A DNA stretch of 64,000 nt, taken from Trochalopteron elliotii (lineage: Eukaryota > Chordata > Aves > Passeriformes > Leiothrichidae). The first letter of the stretch is position 1; each line of letters starts with the position of its first letter. Of this stretch, positions 1 through 32,290 are shown piece by piece. Location: positions 3,124,260-3,188,259 of the forward strand of contig JANPWX010000480.1 of assembly GCA_024734555.1 (NCBI GenBank), in the 5' to 3' direction. The notes beneath the pieces were generated by a model. The model saw nothing but the letters and a program-made list of their open reading frames with translations. It had not been told where the DNA came from and did not search any database. A program made the translations under genes and the position numbers.

Positions 1-19115
<19,115 letters not shown>

Positions 19116-19139
<24 letters not shown>

Positions 19140-19704
19140 CTGTGGGGACAAGATCCTCCCTTAGTGTGTTCCTGGCTGTCTGCAAGCCCACTCACACCAA
19201 ATGTCATCAGTGTCACCTCCCTGTCCTGCAGTACAGACCCAGGAGAGCTCCAGTGGAATGTGCCACAGCCACTGGCAGGGACAAAAGCCTCCCTTAGTGT
19301 GCTCCTGGCTGTCTGCAAGCCAGTGAAGCCCATTCACCCCAAAATGTCATTAGTGTCACCTCCCTGTCCTGCACTGCAGACCCACGAGAGCTCCAGTGGC
19401 TGTGCCACCGCCACTGGCAGGGACAAGATCCTCCCTTAGTGTGTTCCTGCCTGTCTGCAAGCCCACTCACACCAAATGTCATCAGTGTCACCTCCCTGTC
19501 CTGCAGTGCAGACCCACGAGAGCTCCAGTGGCTGTGCCACCAACGCTGGCAGGCTGCTGTTGGGGACAAAAGCCTCTCTTAGTGTGCTCCTGGCTGTTTG
19601 CAAGCCAGTGAAGCCCACTCACACTGAATGTCCTCAGTGTCACCTCCCTGTCCTGCAGTGCAGACCCACAGACCCACTGCAGAGAGCTCCAGGGGTTGTG
19701 CCAC
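19116..19704. repeat. Minisatellite, 132-164-base units, overlapping an AFF2 exon
   Basis: The phrase TGTGCCAC recurs at 19116, 19259, 19401, 19533 and 19697, giving unit lengths of 143, 142, 132 and 164 bases plus a partial fifth copy. Each unit carries CTTAGTGTG, CTGTCTGCAAGCC and GTCACCTCCCTGTCCTGCA in the same order. Units 2 and 4 share a CAGTGAAGCCCA insertion that units 1 and 3 lack, so the array has an alternating two-unit structure. Unit 1 begins inside the serine-rich exon (exon edge 19139), so the first 24 coding bases and the splice acceptor belong to the array. Unit 4 carries a copy of the acceptor-like GGCAGGCTGCTG segment at about 19548. Confidence 0.9.
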
Positions 19705-20609
19705 CATGGAGCCACCAGAGGAGCTGGTTAGTGACTCATGGGACACATTGATTATGTTAATAACATTACCATCATCATCACCCTCCAGTGAGAAACTCTT
19801 CAGTGTCACAAACCCCAGCGTATTAGGCTGATGATTGCAAAAACTAACAATCACACCTAAATAATTCATTTATGGAATCACGGTTTCTTCATTTTTTTTG
19901 CCAGTTCATTTATAATTTATGATCAAAGGAAGGACATCAGGCAACTTATATTGGACAGGACATTTTAAAAATTAATTTTAATGAATACTTTTACACTGCA
20001 GTGTACAAAAACTACGTACTTTTGACAAGTCTCCAGGGAGTGCCCAAGAATTTTTTATTTATAGCTTTTTTCCCTCTCATATTTATGATAATGCAGTGAG
20101 AAAATAGCATTCATGCTGAAAATAAGCTTCTCTGTGAAATCTGTTTTCCTGTGTGTTCAACTGTCCTCCAAGATGTATTTATCAGCAGTGCACTGTGTGT
20201 CATTCTTTCTTCTCAGCATTTGTTTCTAATCTGAGAGGTCAGATGACCCCAGCTTTTAGCACTACACAATTCTGCCAGTCTGAGTCTTTATAAACTCATC
20301 TTTAATTTCAACTTTTTTTGTCAGGGAGATAACCATAAGGTTATATGTCTCTTCAGCTGATCTATGCAGGGACTTTTTGATGATTGATTTTAAATTTGTG
20401 AAGCTGACAAAGCAAAGTGTTTGAAAATTGACACCATTTGCTAGTACGCCTTTATGGATATTCAATACTTCACCTTAATATATCATACACTGTGTGTGTC
20501 CCATATTGAGTGATCCAGAGATGCCAACGAGGTATAACACAGCTTTGCCTCTGTTTTTATCTGCTTTTCTATTTTTCTCCAAGAAGGATTCAACTAAGCT
20601 AGGTACATG

Positions 20610-20908
20610 ACGCTGTTGTACACTACAATGACACAAAGACTCTGATTTCAGAAGGCTGAAAATGACTACTTTATTCTTGGGATGTGTTTCTTTTTTTATA
20701 CTATTCTACACAGGCCAATTTGATTGGTGACAAGAAGACAAACTTCTTTAATCACATTGGTCAGACTAGAGAGGCATCAAGAAGTCCCTCACAGAGAAAA
20801 AATGCAAACCAAGTTACAGTTACCAAAACATGTCCCTTGTTTACAGAAAATTCCTTGGGAAAGGAATTTCAGAAAACCAAAACATCTTAGGCACAAACCA
20901 GGGCTACA
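20610..20908 (-). mobile_element. 300-base interspersed repeat, copy 2
   Basis: Reverse-oriented partner of 12093-12392. It is flanked by a perfect 8-base direct repeat, GGTACATG at 20602-20609 and 20909-20916, which fixes both ends. Shared blocks include CCAATTTGATTGGTGACA and AAAATTCCTTGGGAAAGGAA. No coding capacity. Family not assigned. Confidence 0.8.
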
Positions 20909-21341
20909 GGTACATGCTTTCCTTCCCTTTCCAAACCAAGATGCTCTGTGCATCAAGATGCCCTCTTAAAAAAAAACACACTAACCAAGAAAGTGGAAAA
21001 GCCAGGGGAAAATAAAACCCAAAAAGGAAAAGCCAGAACAAACTGATGTGTGACCCTGCCTCTGCTAGAATTTTTACAAGCATTGCCACTGGCTCCTGTG
21101 ACAATAATAGATGGACTTTAATTTCCTCCTTGCACTAAGATACTTTCTCTCCCTCCTTGTTGGTAAAACCTATCGCCTGCACTGCGGTTGGTAACAAAAC
21201 TGTCTCTTTGAGCCTTGCAATGGCCCAGCAGAGCCCATTGACAGAACAGCTTGGTGCTTTAGGGTGCATTAATGAAACAAAATTACTCACTTGGGTAATT
21301 GCTACAGATCACTAACTTTGTTGCTCATTAAGTCCATACAC

Positions 21342-21360
21342 TTTTTTTTTTTTTTTTTTT
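21342..21360. repeat. Poly-T run (19)
   Basis: Uninterrupted T run; no recognisable retroposed sequence attached on either side. Confidence 0.9.
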
Positions 21361-24300
21361 AATTCTTCTCCTTACTCAACTGACTTAAGTAGAGCTACTT
21401 AGAAAATTTCAACTGGATGTAAACGGCAATTCAAAGAAAAGATGATGAAAACATACAGGCATTTCCAAAAGTATTATGGAAAACTAACTACTGCTGAATT
21501 AAAATGGATCTTGCATTTAGTATTTAATAAAATAATTTTTGAAACCCGTTTGTATTTCTTCCTTTATCCCACCTCAAGAAAGGGTAAGAAAACACATTTT
21601 TTCATGCAATTTTTTTTACAGTAAACAAGGAAACAGAAAAGTGGAGAAAAAGGAAATGTGTTTGTAAGGGTGTTTGCCTTTCTCATCAATATCTTGTAGT
21701 TTTCTTCTATATCTTATATTTTCTACTTGGAAAACACTAATAGTAGATGAAAACTGAGCTTTCGTATTTCACTGCAAATATTTCCAAGAAGAATAAAATA
21801 GAAAACACCACAAGGATTCCCAGACTGAGGAGGGAAACATGGCAATTCCATTCTACAACGCCAGAATGAAACACAAGCCTTGGAAAAAAAGTGTTACTTA
21901 TGGAATTATCAGAAGACTGAAGTTTTAAATTAAAACCTTAAAAACTTAAAACCTTAAATTTAACCTAAATCTCAGAGCTTCTCTGGAGTGGTTTGTACCC
22001 AGGCAACCTCCACAGAGAAGGGTGTGTGTGGGGCTGCACACACATCTGTGCACATCTGCCTAAGGACAAGCTCTGCTCTCATTAGGACAACTGATGTAAA
22101 GAATAACACCTCTTATATTAGATCAAAGGAGGGAAAGGCAGTGCCCCAGCCAGACCTTTCCTGCCTTTAAACACAACTCACCTCTCCTAGCACTCTGTAA
22201 CTCTAACACTGTGGCTGGGATGTGCTCACAAAATAATAGGAGTTGTTCTGGAGCAGAACTGCAACTGTCTGACAAAGAACTCCAAGAGCAGGAATAAAAC
22301 CATGGAAATAGCAGCTCCAACCTGGCCTTATTTTCTTTCTTTCTGCACACCAGCCTCAGAAAAAACTACCATGTGCCAAGCATTACTGAGTAACACAGCC
22401 CAGCAAGCATGCAGGAACCAGACAGGCTCAAAATAATGTTTTTCATACAAAACACAATGAGGTCATATTTGTCTTTCATCTGGGATAATAAAATTATGCC
22501 TTGGCTACACCGGGCAGTTTCATGCTGAAGGCATCATTGCTGATCCTCATTACTAAAGTAGAAGCATTCATTTTCATCATGTACTTTGGGTTGAGAGCAA
22601 CTGTGTATGCCCTGCAAAACAATCAGATAAGACCCAAAATGCCTTTCCTAGTATCTCACCATACTAAAGATAGATCTTGTACATAGCTACAAGCACAATC
22701 AACTTCTTACAGTGCAGTTCAGCAGAGAAGGAAAAGGTATACAGACATTTCACAAACAAACAAAAAGCATTGAAAAAGTGCATAAAAATAAATCTTTGCT
22801 TCCAATAAAGTAAGTTCAGTAGGATATTCTGGATTGCCTTTTGTGATTCTTTTTCCTTAAATAAAATGCATCTTAGTTCAAAAATACTTGTTCTGCACTC
22901 TTTCCAGAGATTTCTGCAGATTTAGAGTTCAATCATGTTTTGAAAGATGTTGAGCTAGATTCTGCAATTCAAACAGCTGTTATACAAATAAACTGGGCTT
23001 CCTCACATGGGTTTCAACTACATGAACTGGGGGTTGCCTCTTGAAGAGACTTTCAAAGCAAGCTTTGTTATGTTGCTAAGATCCAGACAAGGAATGCCAG
23101 TCCAGACAAGGTTTAAAATGGATTTAAAGCATTTTATCATCAGACACAAGTCCTCAAAGTGACTAAAGGGGGCAGGAAGGACTGATATTTGAAACTATTG
23201 AATTTTTATTTCCCAGCAGGAGATGAGCACTCATATTGTTCCTCAGTGTTTGGGTGGACAACGTTTTTACTTCATGTGAACTGAAAAATAAATTTAATAA
23301 AAACAATGCTGCACAATGGAACACAGCATTGTTTGGGTAAATAACACTTAAAAGAAAAGCCAGTTCATTATTATCACTTGAGATTGGAGGCCCCTACTGA
23401 GACCAGTGACCTGCTGTGCTGGATCTGTGTAAATACATGATGAGGCACAGTCCTTGGGCCAAAGAGCTTGCAGTGCAAACACATAAAGCAAACAGCAGAG
23501 GTATTACAGTCATCCTCATACTCAGTGTGGGCCTGTCACACTCTCTGAGTGCAAGGCCTCTCTGCAGCTAATAGAAACATCAGTTTTGCCCTTCTTTTAA
23601 GTTTGTTCTCGTTTTCCAAGCCCTGTGCTCAGCACTGGAGCTGAGTCCTGCAGGGCTCTGCCCTGACCCAGAGCCCTGGCCAGGCTGGGAGCAAAGATGT
23701 GAAATGACTCTGCAGGGAGACCCCTGTGACTCAGGAGAGCTGGATCAGAGGCTGCTCACCCCTGTCCCGAGGGAGCCCCTCCTGTGCTGGGGGGAGGAGA
23801 GCCCTGGAGTGACACCCACACTGCAGGGGGAAAGGGACCAGCCCTCTGTCCCTTGCAGAGGTCACCATGACTACATCTCCAAGCCCTCTGTCCCTTCCAC
23901 AGGTCACCAGGACCATGTCACCAGCTGCCTGCAGACTGCTAAGCTGGCACCCTTGCTGACAGAGGAGACCTGCACATCTGGAAGCAAGCTGGAAGGAAGT
24001 TCTTCTGCAGCACCTTCACCCATCTCCCTTCTTGTGCTTTTGCAGCACAAATGTTTCCCCAGCTCCTGAAAATTGTGCACAGCATGGCCACAAGGTATGA
24101 GATGAGAAATGCCTTGGAGGAGGGGACAAACACCAGTGCCACCAGCATCCAGAGTATTTTTCAGCTCTTGCTGAGCTCAAATAACTACAGAGCACATGAG
24201 TAGTGTAGCTGCTGATGGCTCCTGGTGAGGAGCTGCCTTCACCTCATCACACACCAATCATCTTTCTGTCACTGGTACAGGCGATCTGCCCAAATCACCC

Positions 24301-27300
24301 TGAAGCTTGTCTGCCTTTTAATTCATGGGTGAATTTTCCAAAGCCAATTAAAGCAGACATGCCATTATTATGTGCCTGGATCATTATGCTGCATAGAGAA
24401 CCAAAGACCTGATGTGTGGCTTATGGCTTGTGCTTTTTTTTTGTTCTTGTTGTCATCTGGACTATTATACTGTTTTCAACATATAATTTACTCTATCGTT
24501 GTTATAAATGATCTTCAAAATTAAACCTGGTTGCTACAACAAAGACAATGTGAAACACTCCAACTCATTAACCTCTAATAAGAAAAATAATAAACTTCTA
24601 ACCTTGTAAATACAGATGTTAAAAAAAAGGTATAATTCAGACACAGCAGTAAAACTCATCAAGGAACAAAACTTCCTAACAAGTCCTTAGCTATCTCCCT
24701 GAACCTTTCCCCAATTAGATGTGGTCATGTTAATTGCTGTGAGGAGAATTTGGCAAATAGATGGTGCTCTCCAACAATAGGTTTATTCATTCAGACCCTT
24801 CCTTTTTAGAGTAATGATGAATTGGCCACTTGTTTCACTGCTCTGCTCAGAACCCAAAATGTAAACTTAGAGAAAGCAGGACGTTGCTGGGCAGTGGGAA
24901 ATTGTAGATGAGAACTGACCAGTGAGTCAACAGTACATCCATGCTGGCAACGTATTTCCATTAGAAGCAGCACTCTACAAAGGTTGCTTTACTGCACAAG
25001 ACTATATTTAGGGGAAATTCAACCCATGAATCTGGAAAGGGCAAGGTCCATGCTGGAAAACCGACTACAGACTTGACAGAGTGGTTGATCTTCCTGTTGA
25101 GGCACCGGATTGGGACTGAGATGAATTTTGCTTTTTGTCTGAGAAGAAAATACATCTGTGCATCAGTTCCTGCTGAGTAAAAGAGAGGCTGTGTGGCCTA
25201 CCCTTAATCTGGCTTGTCTATTTAAAATGCAAATTCCTGAGAACAAAGGGGCTGATTGCACAGGGCACTGAAAATTGGGCTCCCAGCTCTGAGCAGGACT
25301 TTTGTGCACTCAACCACACGGAGCAGACAGCAACACTTGCTCTTCTTTGGATACTGTTGTTGTCCCACTCCCCACACTTTATTGGAAGAGACAGAGGAAC
25401 AAACCCTCTCAAGTCGTTCAGAAGCCAGCCCAATCTCTCCTTTGGGAATATTTCTACAGAAAAACTGCAAACCTAATGGTCATTACGTGGAGTTGCTGGA
25501 CTCACTGAATTCTGCATAAAAAAAGCTGTTTCATTATTCCAGCAGATAATAAGAGTGCAGCACCTAGCAGATTAATATTTAGTGTCAGAATTTAATACCA
25601 TAACTGTTCAATAACTATGTTTTATTTCTCTTCTATTCTTACAGCATTATCAGGAAGTAATATTCTCTTCTAATTCGAATGGGAGCTGCCATTTTTTTTT
25701 AATAATGAATTGTTCATATTTTTATCTTCAAACTTATATACGCCTGCCATTAGATTGCTTTTTAAAGAAAAGGATTGCTCTGGATGATTTGTTCACTGCC
25801 TTTCCATTGGTTAGTATTAAATTATTTAACATCAGCCTGGTAGGATTCAAATCTGAACTTTCAAAGATTGGGTTGACACAGGAACTGAAAATGTGTATCA
25901 AAGCTTTTAAAATATTAATCAGCACCCAGGTCAATGAAATGAAATAAGGTGTGGAAATTGTTGCTTCAGCTAACATTAGCACGGGTAGTAAGACATCACT
26001 TATGATGGCTCTCTCATGTCAAAACACACGGAAAGGGAAAACCTCACTAATATGTTATTCAGGATGTGGCAGCTGATCTGCCTGTATCAATCCTGAGCAC
26101 TGTAATGCAAGTAGGAGCTCTGATTTATTTTGAGGGGGAGGGTAATTTACAAGATGTTGTATGTAAAAAGCCACAGTCTCGTTTTACTGTGTTCAAAAGT
26201 AACTGTTTTAATCAAAGACTGTTTATAACAAGGTTGATAGAGTTACTGAAACAGATCTTTTTCATATACATATAACCCTTTTATACTTCCAGCTTTAAAG
26301 ACCATAAAAAAGGATAGTAAAGATGAAAGAAATAAAAAGAATGACAGAGATAACTCCTATGAGCCACAATCTATGTCAAAGCAGAACTAAAGTGATTGAC
26401 AGCTTGCATTAGTAATGAATAGAGTGGGAAAAAGCTGCCAAGAATCCGTAACAAGGTCAAAGCCGTCCAATAAAGAATTACATTAGCCACAAATCCTAGG
26501 TGGAACTGTGTATATACATCTGCAATGTGACTTTAACCACGGCACTGTTTCTACTGTCCTATTCTGACTCTTTCCCAGTTTTTATTCCTGGGCTTCAGTA
26601 AATTCTGACTCCATCACACCTGTGATAAAGAACAGGTGTAACATGTCAGACTATGACATTATTAAAAAAAAAAACAAACAAGAGAGGAGAAATTTAAATG
26701 CCACATCTCTAATGGTGCACATAAAAAACTTTCTGAACTATTGGTATGGTAATCACTCTCCTTCCAATATCACAGCACTGTTATACACACTTGACGTGGA
26801 AGAGAAGGGGATTTTGCATATTAAAAGCAATATTGTATCCATGATTCCTGCATGCATCACTCTGCTCACCTCAGAGTTTAGAAACAATTTTGTGAGCATG
26901 ATATTATTCAGGGAATGCAATGTATATAGGCTTTTTGATGTACAATATTTTAGTGAATAGATTCAAGTGTCAGAGAGTGTTATTTGTCCTGTGCCCTGAT
27001 GTGCTGCTATTTGCCTGGCATCTGGAAGAACAAGAATACTCTCTCTTACTGTGAGACTCCAAAGGGTCTCATTTGATATAAATGGAACCACTTTATTATA
27101 TCAATATTGCCCCACTGAATCAAGCCAGATATGAAGATTGATACAAAGAAACTTCTTTATTTTCCGCAAAGGAAATCCTGGAGTACTGCATCTTCCAGTG
27201 CACTTTGTGAATCTTCTGTGGAAGTGCAGAAACACACAGTCCCCCCTCTGCAGTTCACAATTTCAAGTGAACATAAAATATTTTTTTGAGGAGTCAGTTA

Positions 27301-30300
27301 TTTACACTTTGATTATATTTACTACAGCAGAAAGTCCAAGTGTGGTCACGAAAAAATCCATCCAAAGTGAACCTCTAAAAGCAAAGTGTTGTGTTTTTTC
27401 TCATTCATGTATGGCAGAAATTTGGGCACGTTCTAAATGAACTACTCTTCTCATCCTAACTCAGTTCTGCTTCAGTTCTAACTGAAAACAGAATCCAGCT
27501 TGCAGAGAGAGCCCAGTGGGAGGAGAACTGGGACCAAACCACACTGGTGCAGATGGATCCACATGACACCTCCAACTCTTCAACGTTTCCAGTCTCATCT
27601 GTTGTCTGAGGAAAGCTAATTTTACTATGCTGAGCAACCAAGCAGTGGGAAAACACTAGAAAGTTGGTGTGGTTTTTTTTTTTTTTCCTCTCTCCATGTA
27701 AAACAACCCCTCTGAGCTTGAAAAGGGGCCAAAAAGCATATCCTGATTTTCCAAAGCTTTATGGCACACAGGCAGTCCTTTACACCTGAGCACCGAACAA
27801 GTGTCCCAACATGAGCTCATGAAAGCATGGGAGGATTTCCTCTCCAGGGGAATCCCTTGGGAGCAGATCAGCAGTACAACCAGTTTCAGACCAGAGCAAA
27901 GGGAAGGAATTGGGAACACAAGCCAGAGGAGGGAAAAAAGCCTGTTGCAGGATGTTAAAGCTTATTTAGAAAAGACCCAAGATTGCTCCAACTGTAGTTA
28001 TTGTCAGGAGCACGATGAGTAAAACAAGCAATACAGAAAGGGGCAGAGATAAAAACTGAGTATAATCACAACAAATTGGGTAATATTCTACTAAATGAGC
28101 TTCAGCTGCTCACAAACCCCACGCATTATGCACTGCAGAAAGCATGAAAACAGCAGGATTGGTGCCACAGGCATGGTTGGTCACAGGCATGAACTCAAAT
28201 GACTAAGGCACAAATAATCCACCTCTGTGGAGATGACTGCTGCACCTTTGTAGAGAGACACAGCCCTGTGGTTACAGAACCAGTCCCACACTTCAGAATA
28301 CTGGTTCAATTCCTGTGTCTCCCTGGGATTCAATGGGCAAAATAATTGAATTCCTGGCACTTTCCCCCATTATTAATACATACAGTATTGTGAGACTCCC
28401 AGCGTATTTACGTTTGTCAGATTGAATTTGTAATAACAGGGACCACAGAAGTACACAGGCACTCATGAAAACCACAAGCAGACACTTTGTTTCACTGCTA
28501 CTGCCATAACAGTAAAAAGGAATCATCATTATTAATAATGGGCAATTACTCTGCAATAGTTTTTAAAGAAGTATTCCTAAAGGCACATGATGAATTTATG
28601 GCATACCACCAGAGCCTTTCATGGATATAAAGATGTACTTCAGCACACATGACTTGTTTTTTGAACAAGGAGAAAGCTGTCTAGTAAAATATTAATAAAG
28701 CTGAATGCTGAAACATAGGTGTCTTCCTCAGGATTCATTTTAAAATGGGGTAAAAGGCTCTATTTGGAGTGAAAATCTTAACCTTCTGTATATTTCTGTT
28801 TAATATCATCTCCTTTTAATGCTGCTGATTTCAGACAGTTACATAATGCTTTGCTTTACAGACTTAAAAAAAGGTATCAAATCTGCTTAGGATTAAATAT
28901 CATCTTGAAGGATCTAATGTTAAAAACAGAGCTAAATCGTTAAGCAGCATCCACCCTTAATTATGACATACATAGGTATTAAGGAAAAAAAGGTGCTTCT
29001 CTGAGTGATAAATGGACCTGAAGATCCTTCACAACATTCACTATAAATCACAAAAGACCATTAATAAACAGTCAGAAAAAAAAAATGACAGTTGCTACAA
29101 GTATACTTTGCCTAATACTATCACTGTCATGTTTAAATCTTAAATCTTTGACACGAAAACCCTTTAAGTCAAAAAGGCTCATCTATTTTAAACAGAATTT
29201 TCTATGCTTGTTATTTTGAATGACAGCAAAAGGAAACAGAGAATCTTTAATTCCGTAACCTTATCTGGCTGAAAAAAAATCTTTCCTCTCAGCCTTTTAC
29301 ATCAACCCCAAAATAAAAGGAAGATCCTGATAGCTTCTGCACTTCCTTGCTGGGGTCTGTGGGCAAACAGAGCTCCATGTCTGCCAGAGGGAGCTGGTGG
29401 TGCTCAGCACCACTTGACTCTGTGGGAGCCAAGTCAAAACACTGCAAACACAGGGATTGCAGTGCCTGTGTGCAGGACGAGGACAAGTGTGGAGCCAGCT
29501 CTCACTCAGACAGGAAAGAGTAACTGGGACTGCCAGAATTAACACTGGATGCCTTCCTGAAGTGTCACACTGCCTGCTCTCTTGACACTGGCTGAGGAAC
29601 TGGGATGCCTGGCAGAGGCACTTAACATCTGCCTGGGAGTGGGCAAACACTGTATTCCCCAAGAGGGCTTCAGGAATAGAGTGGCCATAATCCTGAGCAT
29701 AAAGTGGGTTTTGTCAAGGGAGTGCTGAAAAACACTAAATATAGACAAAATTATTTAGATCTTTAGGATTTGTTATATTATTTTTTTTTCCCCTAAAAAC
29801 CTTCCACCTAAGATGCTTTCTTTCTGGACATTTATGTTCCTGAGCGACCAGAAATGGACTTTTCAACATTACCACCATCCATTTTCCCCAGACTCAAGAT
29901 GGGTTATTGTAGCAGCAATGATTTGTTGAAGGTCTGCCAACAAGCAAAGGTCAGGAAAACCCAACCCCCTCATGGATACAGATGTAAATAGGCAAAGTTC
30001 AATCTCTCTTGCACTTTTTATTGTTTTCCACTTGATAATCATTCCCTTAGTAAAGTGCAAATGTCTCCTTCACACATCTGCCCAGACAGCCTCAATCTCT
30101 TAATGTTCTAGTGTGGCACGGAGGTTACTGATTACATGTAACTCCTTTGCTTGTCAATGACAAAAATCAGCAGCAAGATGTCACTCTGCCAGCAGGGAAG
30201 TGGAGAAGTAGTGACTTATTTTCAGCACTACACTTAAAAAACACCCCACCCTCTCAAAATCTACCTGCAGTATTTGGGATATCACAGGCAATAAAGCTAC

Positions 30301-31429
30301 AATAATGAAGGACAATGCTCCAAAGTCAGCCCCTGCAGCAGAAGGCAACACAAATGGTCCAAGGTTGAGCACAACCAATTGCTTCAACAGCAAGGTCTGA
30401 GGTGAACACCATCAGTGCTTGCATCCCTGAAAATAAGCAGGAGAGACACAGACACTCTGGGCTGGGGCTAAAAAGCTCACCCTGAATTTCAGATCAGTAC
30501 TAAGCTGGATCTTGTGCAGTAATAACGCTGCTTGGCTGATCCCTCTCTTTTTTTTGCAGAGCAAAACCTACCATGCCACTCAGTAAATTCAGATGATGCC
30601 TTCAACATACTGGAGCAGTTTAGCATCTTTTCACTGCTTTGCTTCCTCTTTTGCTTTTTAAGTGAAGCAACATCCCTAAATGTTTTTATGAGTTCTCTGT
30701 GCAGAGACTGCTGACAGAAAACGTAGTGTGGCAGCATGTTTCCTCCCACCACAGCCAGGCTGGATTCCTGCACCAACAGACTGTCAATTCGAGTTTGACA
30801 TGGGCAAAGTTTGGAAGCTGAAAGCTCTACTTGCGAGTTTGGAAGTGGAGAGGCTGTTATTTTTGAATCTGAATTCATAAAACATCGCTTAACGTCTAGG
30901 TTACAGATGGACTCAGGATCCCACACTTGGCTCCTGAGTGTAGATAACTCACACTGCATATCTGGGGTTTGGGTTCAAGCCCATCTTAAATGTAAGTTTA
31001 GAAGGAAAGAAATACATGCAAACAGCAGGCAAATTATAAAGGTACTGCCAGCTGTTTTCTTCCCCTTACAAGGCTGTTTCTGAGAAAGCAAAGTGTTTTT
31101 TTAAGTATAGGGTGGGATATGGGAGTGATGACAAGCTGGTATCCCTGAGTTCAATGTGAACCTGACATTCTCAAGTTTAGGGTGCCTCTTGTTCCTGACA
31201 CATGCTTTCCTAGGCCTCTGAGGCTACATTCTTTATTAAGTTTGTTGAGAAATGGAACAGTGTGCTCACAACCCTTTTTTTGGATCTCTCCTTGAGAAAT
31301 ATCTGTGTTCTATCTGTGCTTTAATGACAGCCCGCTGCTCATTTTCCAGGAAAATCCATGCCAAAAGTCCCAATAACACTTAACTCACAGGCTGGTATCC
31401 ACAGAGCTGGCCTTGCAGGTCATGTTCCC

Positions 31430-32290
31430 AACTGAGTAATGGACTCATTACATTATCCCTGGCGAGCCTTGCAGGTTGGAATTTTCAGACAAAAGCAAAC
31501 AAAATCAACTTTTGTTTTGCGACTTGATTATTTTTTAATGCCACAGCTTATTCATTTTGGTTTATTAATTTGTTGGTCCAATGGTTTTTATGTGCTGCAA
31601 TTCAGAGTGGGTCTTTCTCTAGTATCATGTTTTATATAGATATGGGAAATGAAATGTAAGTCTGATACAATTACGGTTGTGTGCCATGTGAGACAATAGC
31701 GTAAACACGACGACAGCCTGGAAAGCTGCTTAGCAAAATGATCTTAATATACAAGGCAGTGTGAAAATGTAAAAAGAATCTATAATGACAACAAAGATTA
31801 GCCATTTGCTCTCTAACCTTATTTACAGAAGCAATCAGAGGTATTCAGGTCGAGTTAATGACCCTGTCTCCAATTAATTCAATTGTCTACAAACAACACT
31901 GATGCAGTGGTTGTCTCGGAGTCTGCCACATAGTCTCTGAGGGAATACATAAGACTCCATTAAAAGTGACAATAATAATGCATTTATTACTGTAACACTA
32001 TTGTATTATAAATAAATTCCTGATGTTAAATTATGCTCCACGCTTTAACAGAAATTCAATTACTGAAATAATAAAAAAGATGGTGTATTTGCCAAGTGCA
32101 TGGACTATAATTTGGCTGCTTAGTTACCAGCAGTTGGCTGTTTTGCAATTTCTTGTTCATGGAGTATTTCTTTTGAATAAACGCCAGACTTTTTCATACA
32201 AATTTCATGAACAAGTTGCAAAATGAAATTTTGAGCTTTTGAATCCAATTATGAAAGACATAACTAAATCCATTATTGAAAAAAATATTC
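31430..32290. promoter_or_regulatory. Candidate conserved non-coding block
   Basis: AT-rich but high-complexity sequence free of simple repeats, with homeodomain-type cores (TAATTA/AATTAA), an ATTA cluster and retained CpGs near 31690-31720 (GCGTAAACACGACGACAG). It has the texture of deeply conserved enhancer DNA in introns of developmental genes. Conservation was not measured; this is inference only. Confidence 0.3.

Noticed and set aside
19740..19830. Possible upstream AFF2 exon coding an Asp-rich stretch
   Set aside because: Minus-strand peptide KSFSLEGDDDGN superficially recalls the EDDLKLSSDEDD block, but residues do not align and flanks lack fitting splice sites.
28265..28330. Possible tRNA-derived SINE relic (GGTTCAATTCC resembles a B box)
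   Set aside because: Only one weak promoter-like box; no A box or SINE body could be aligned by eye.
30489..30959. 156-codon minus-strand frame
   Set aside because: No recognisable domain or AFF2 segment, ordinary for chance frames in 64 kb; no convincing splice context.
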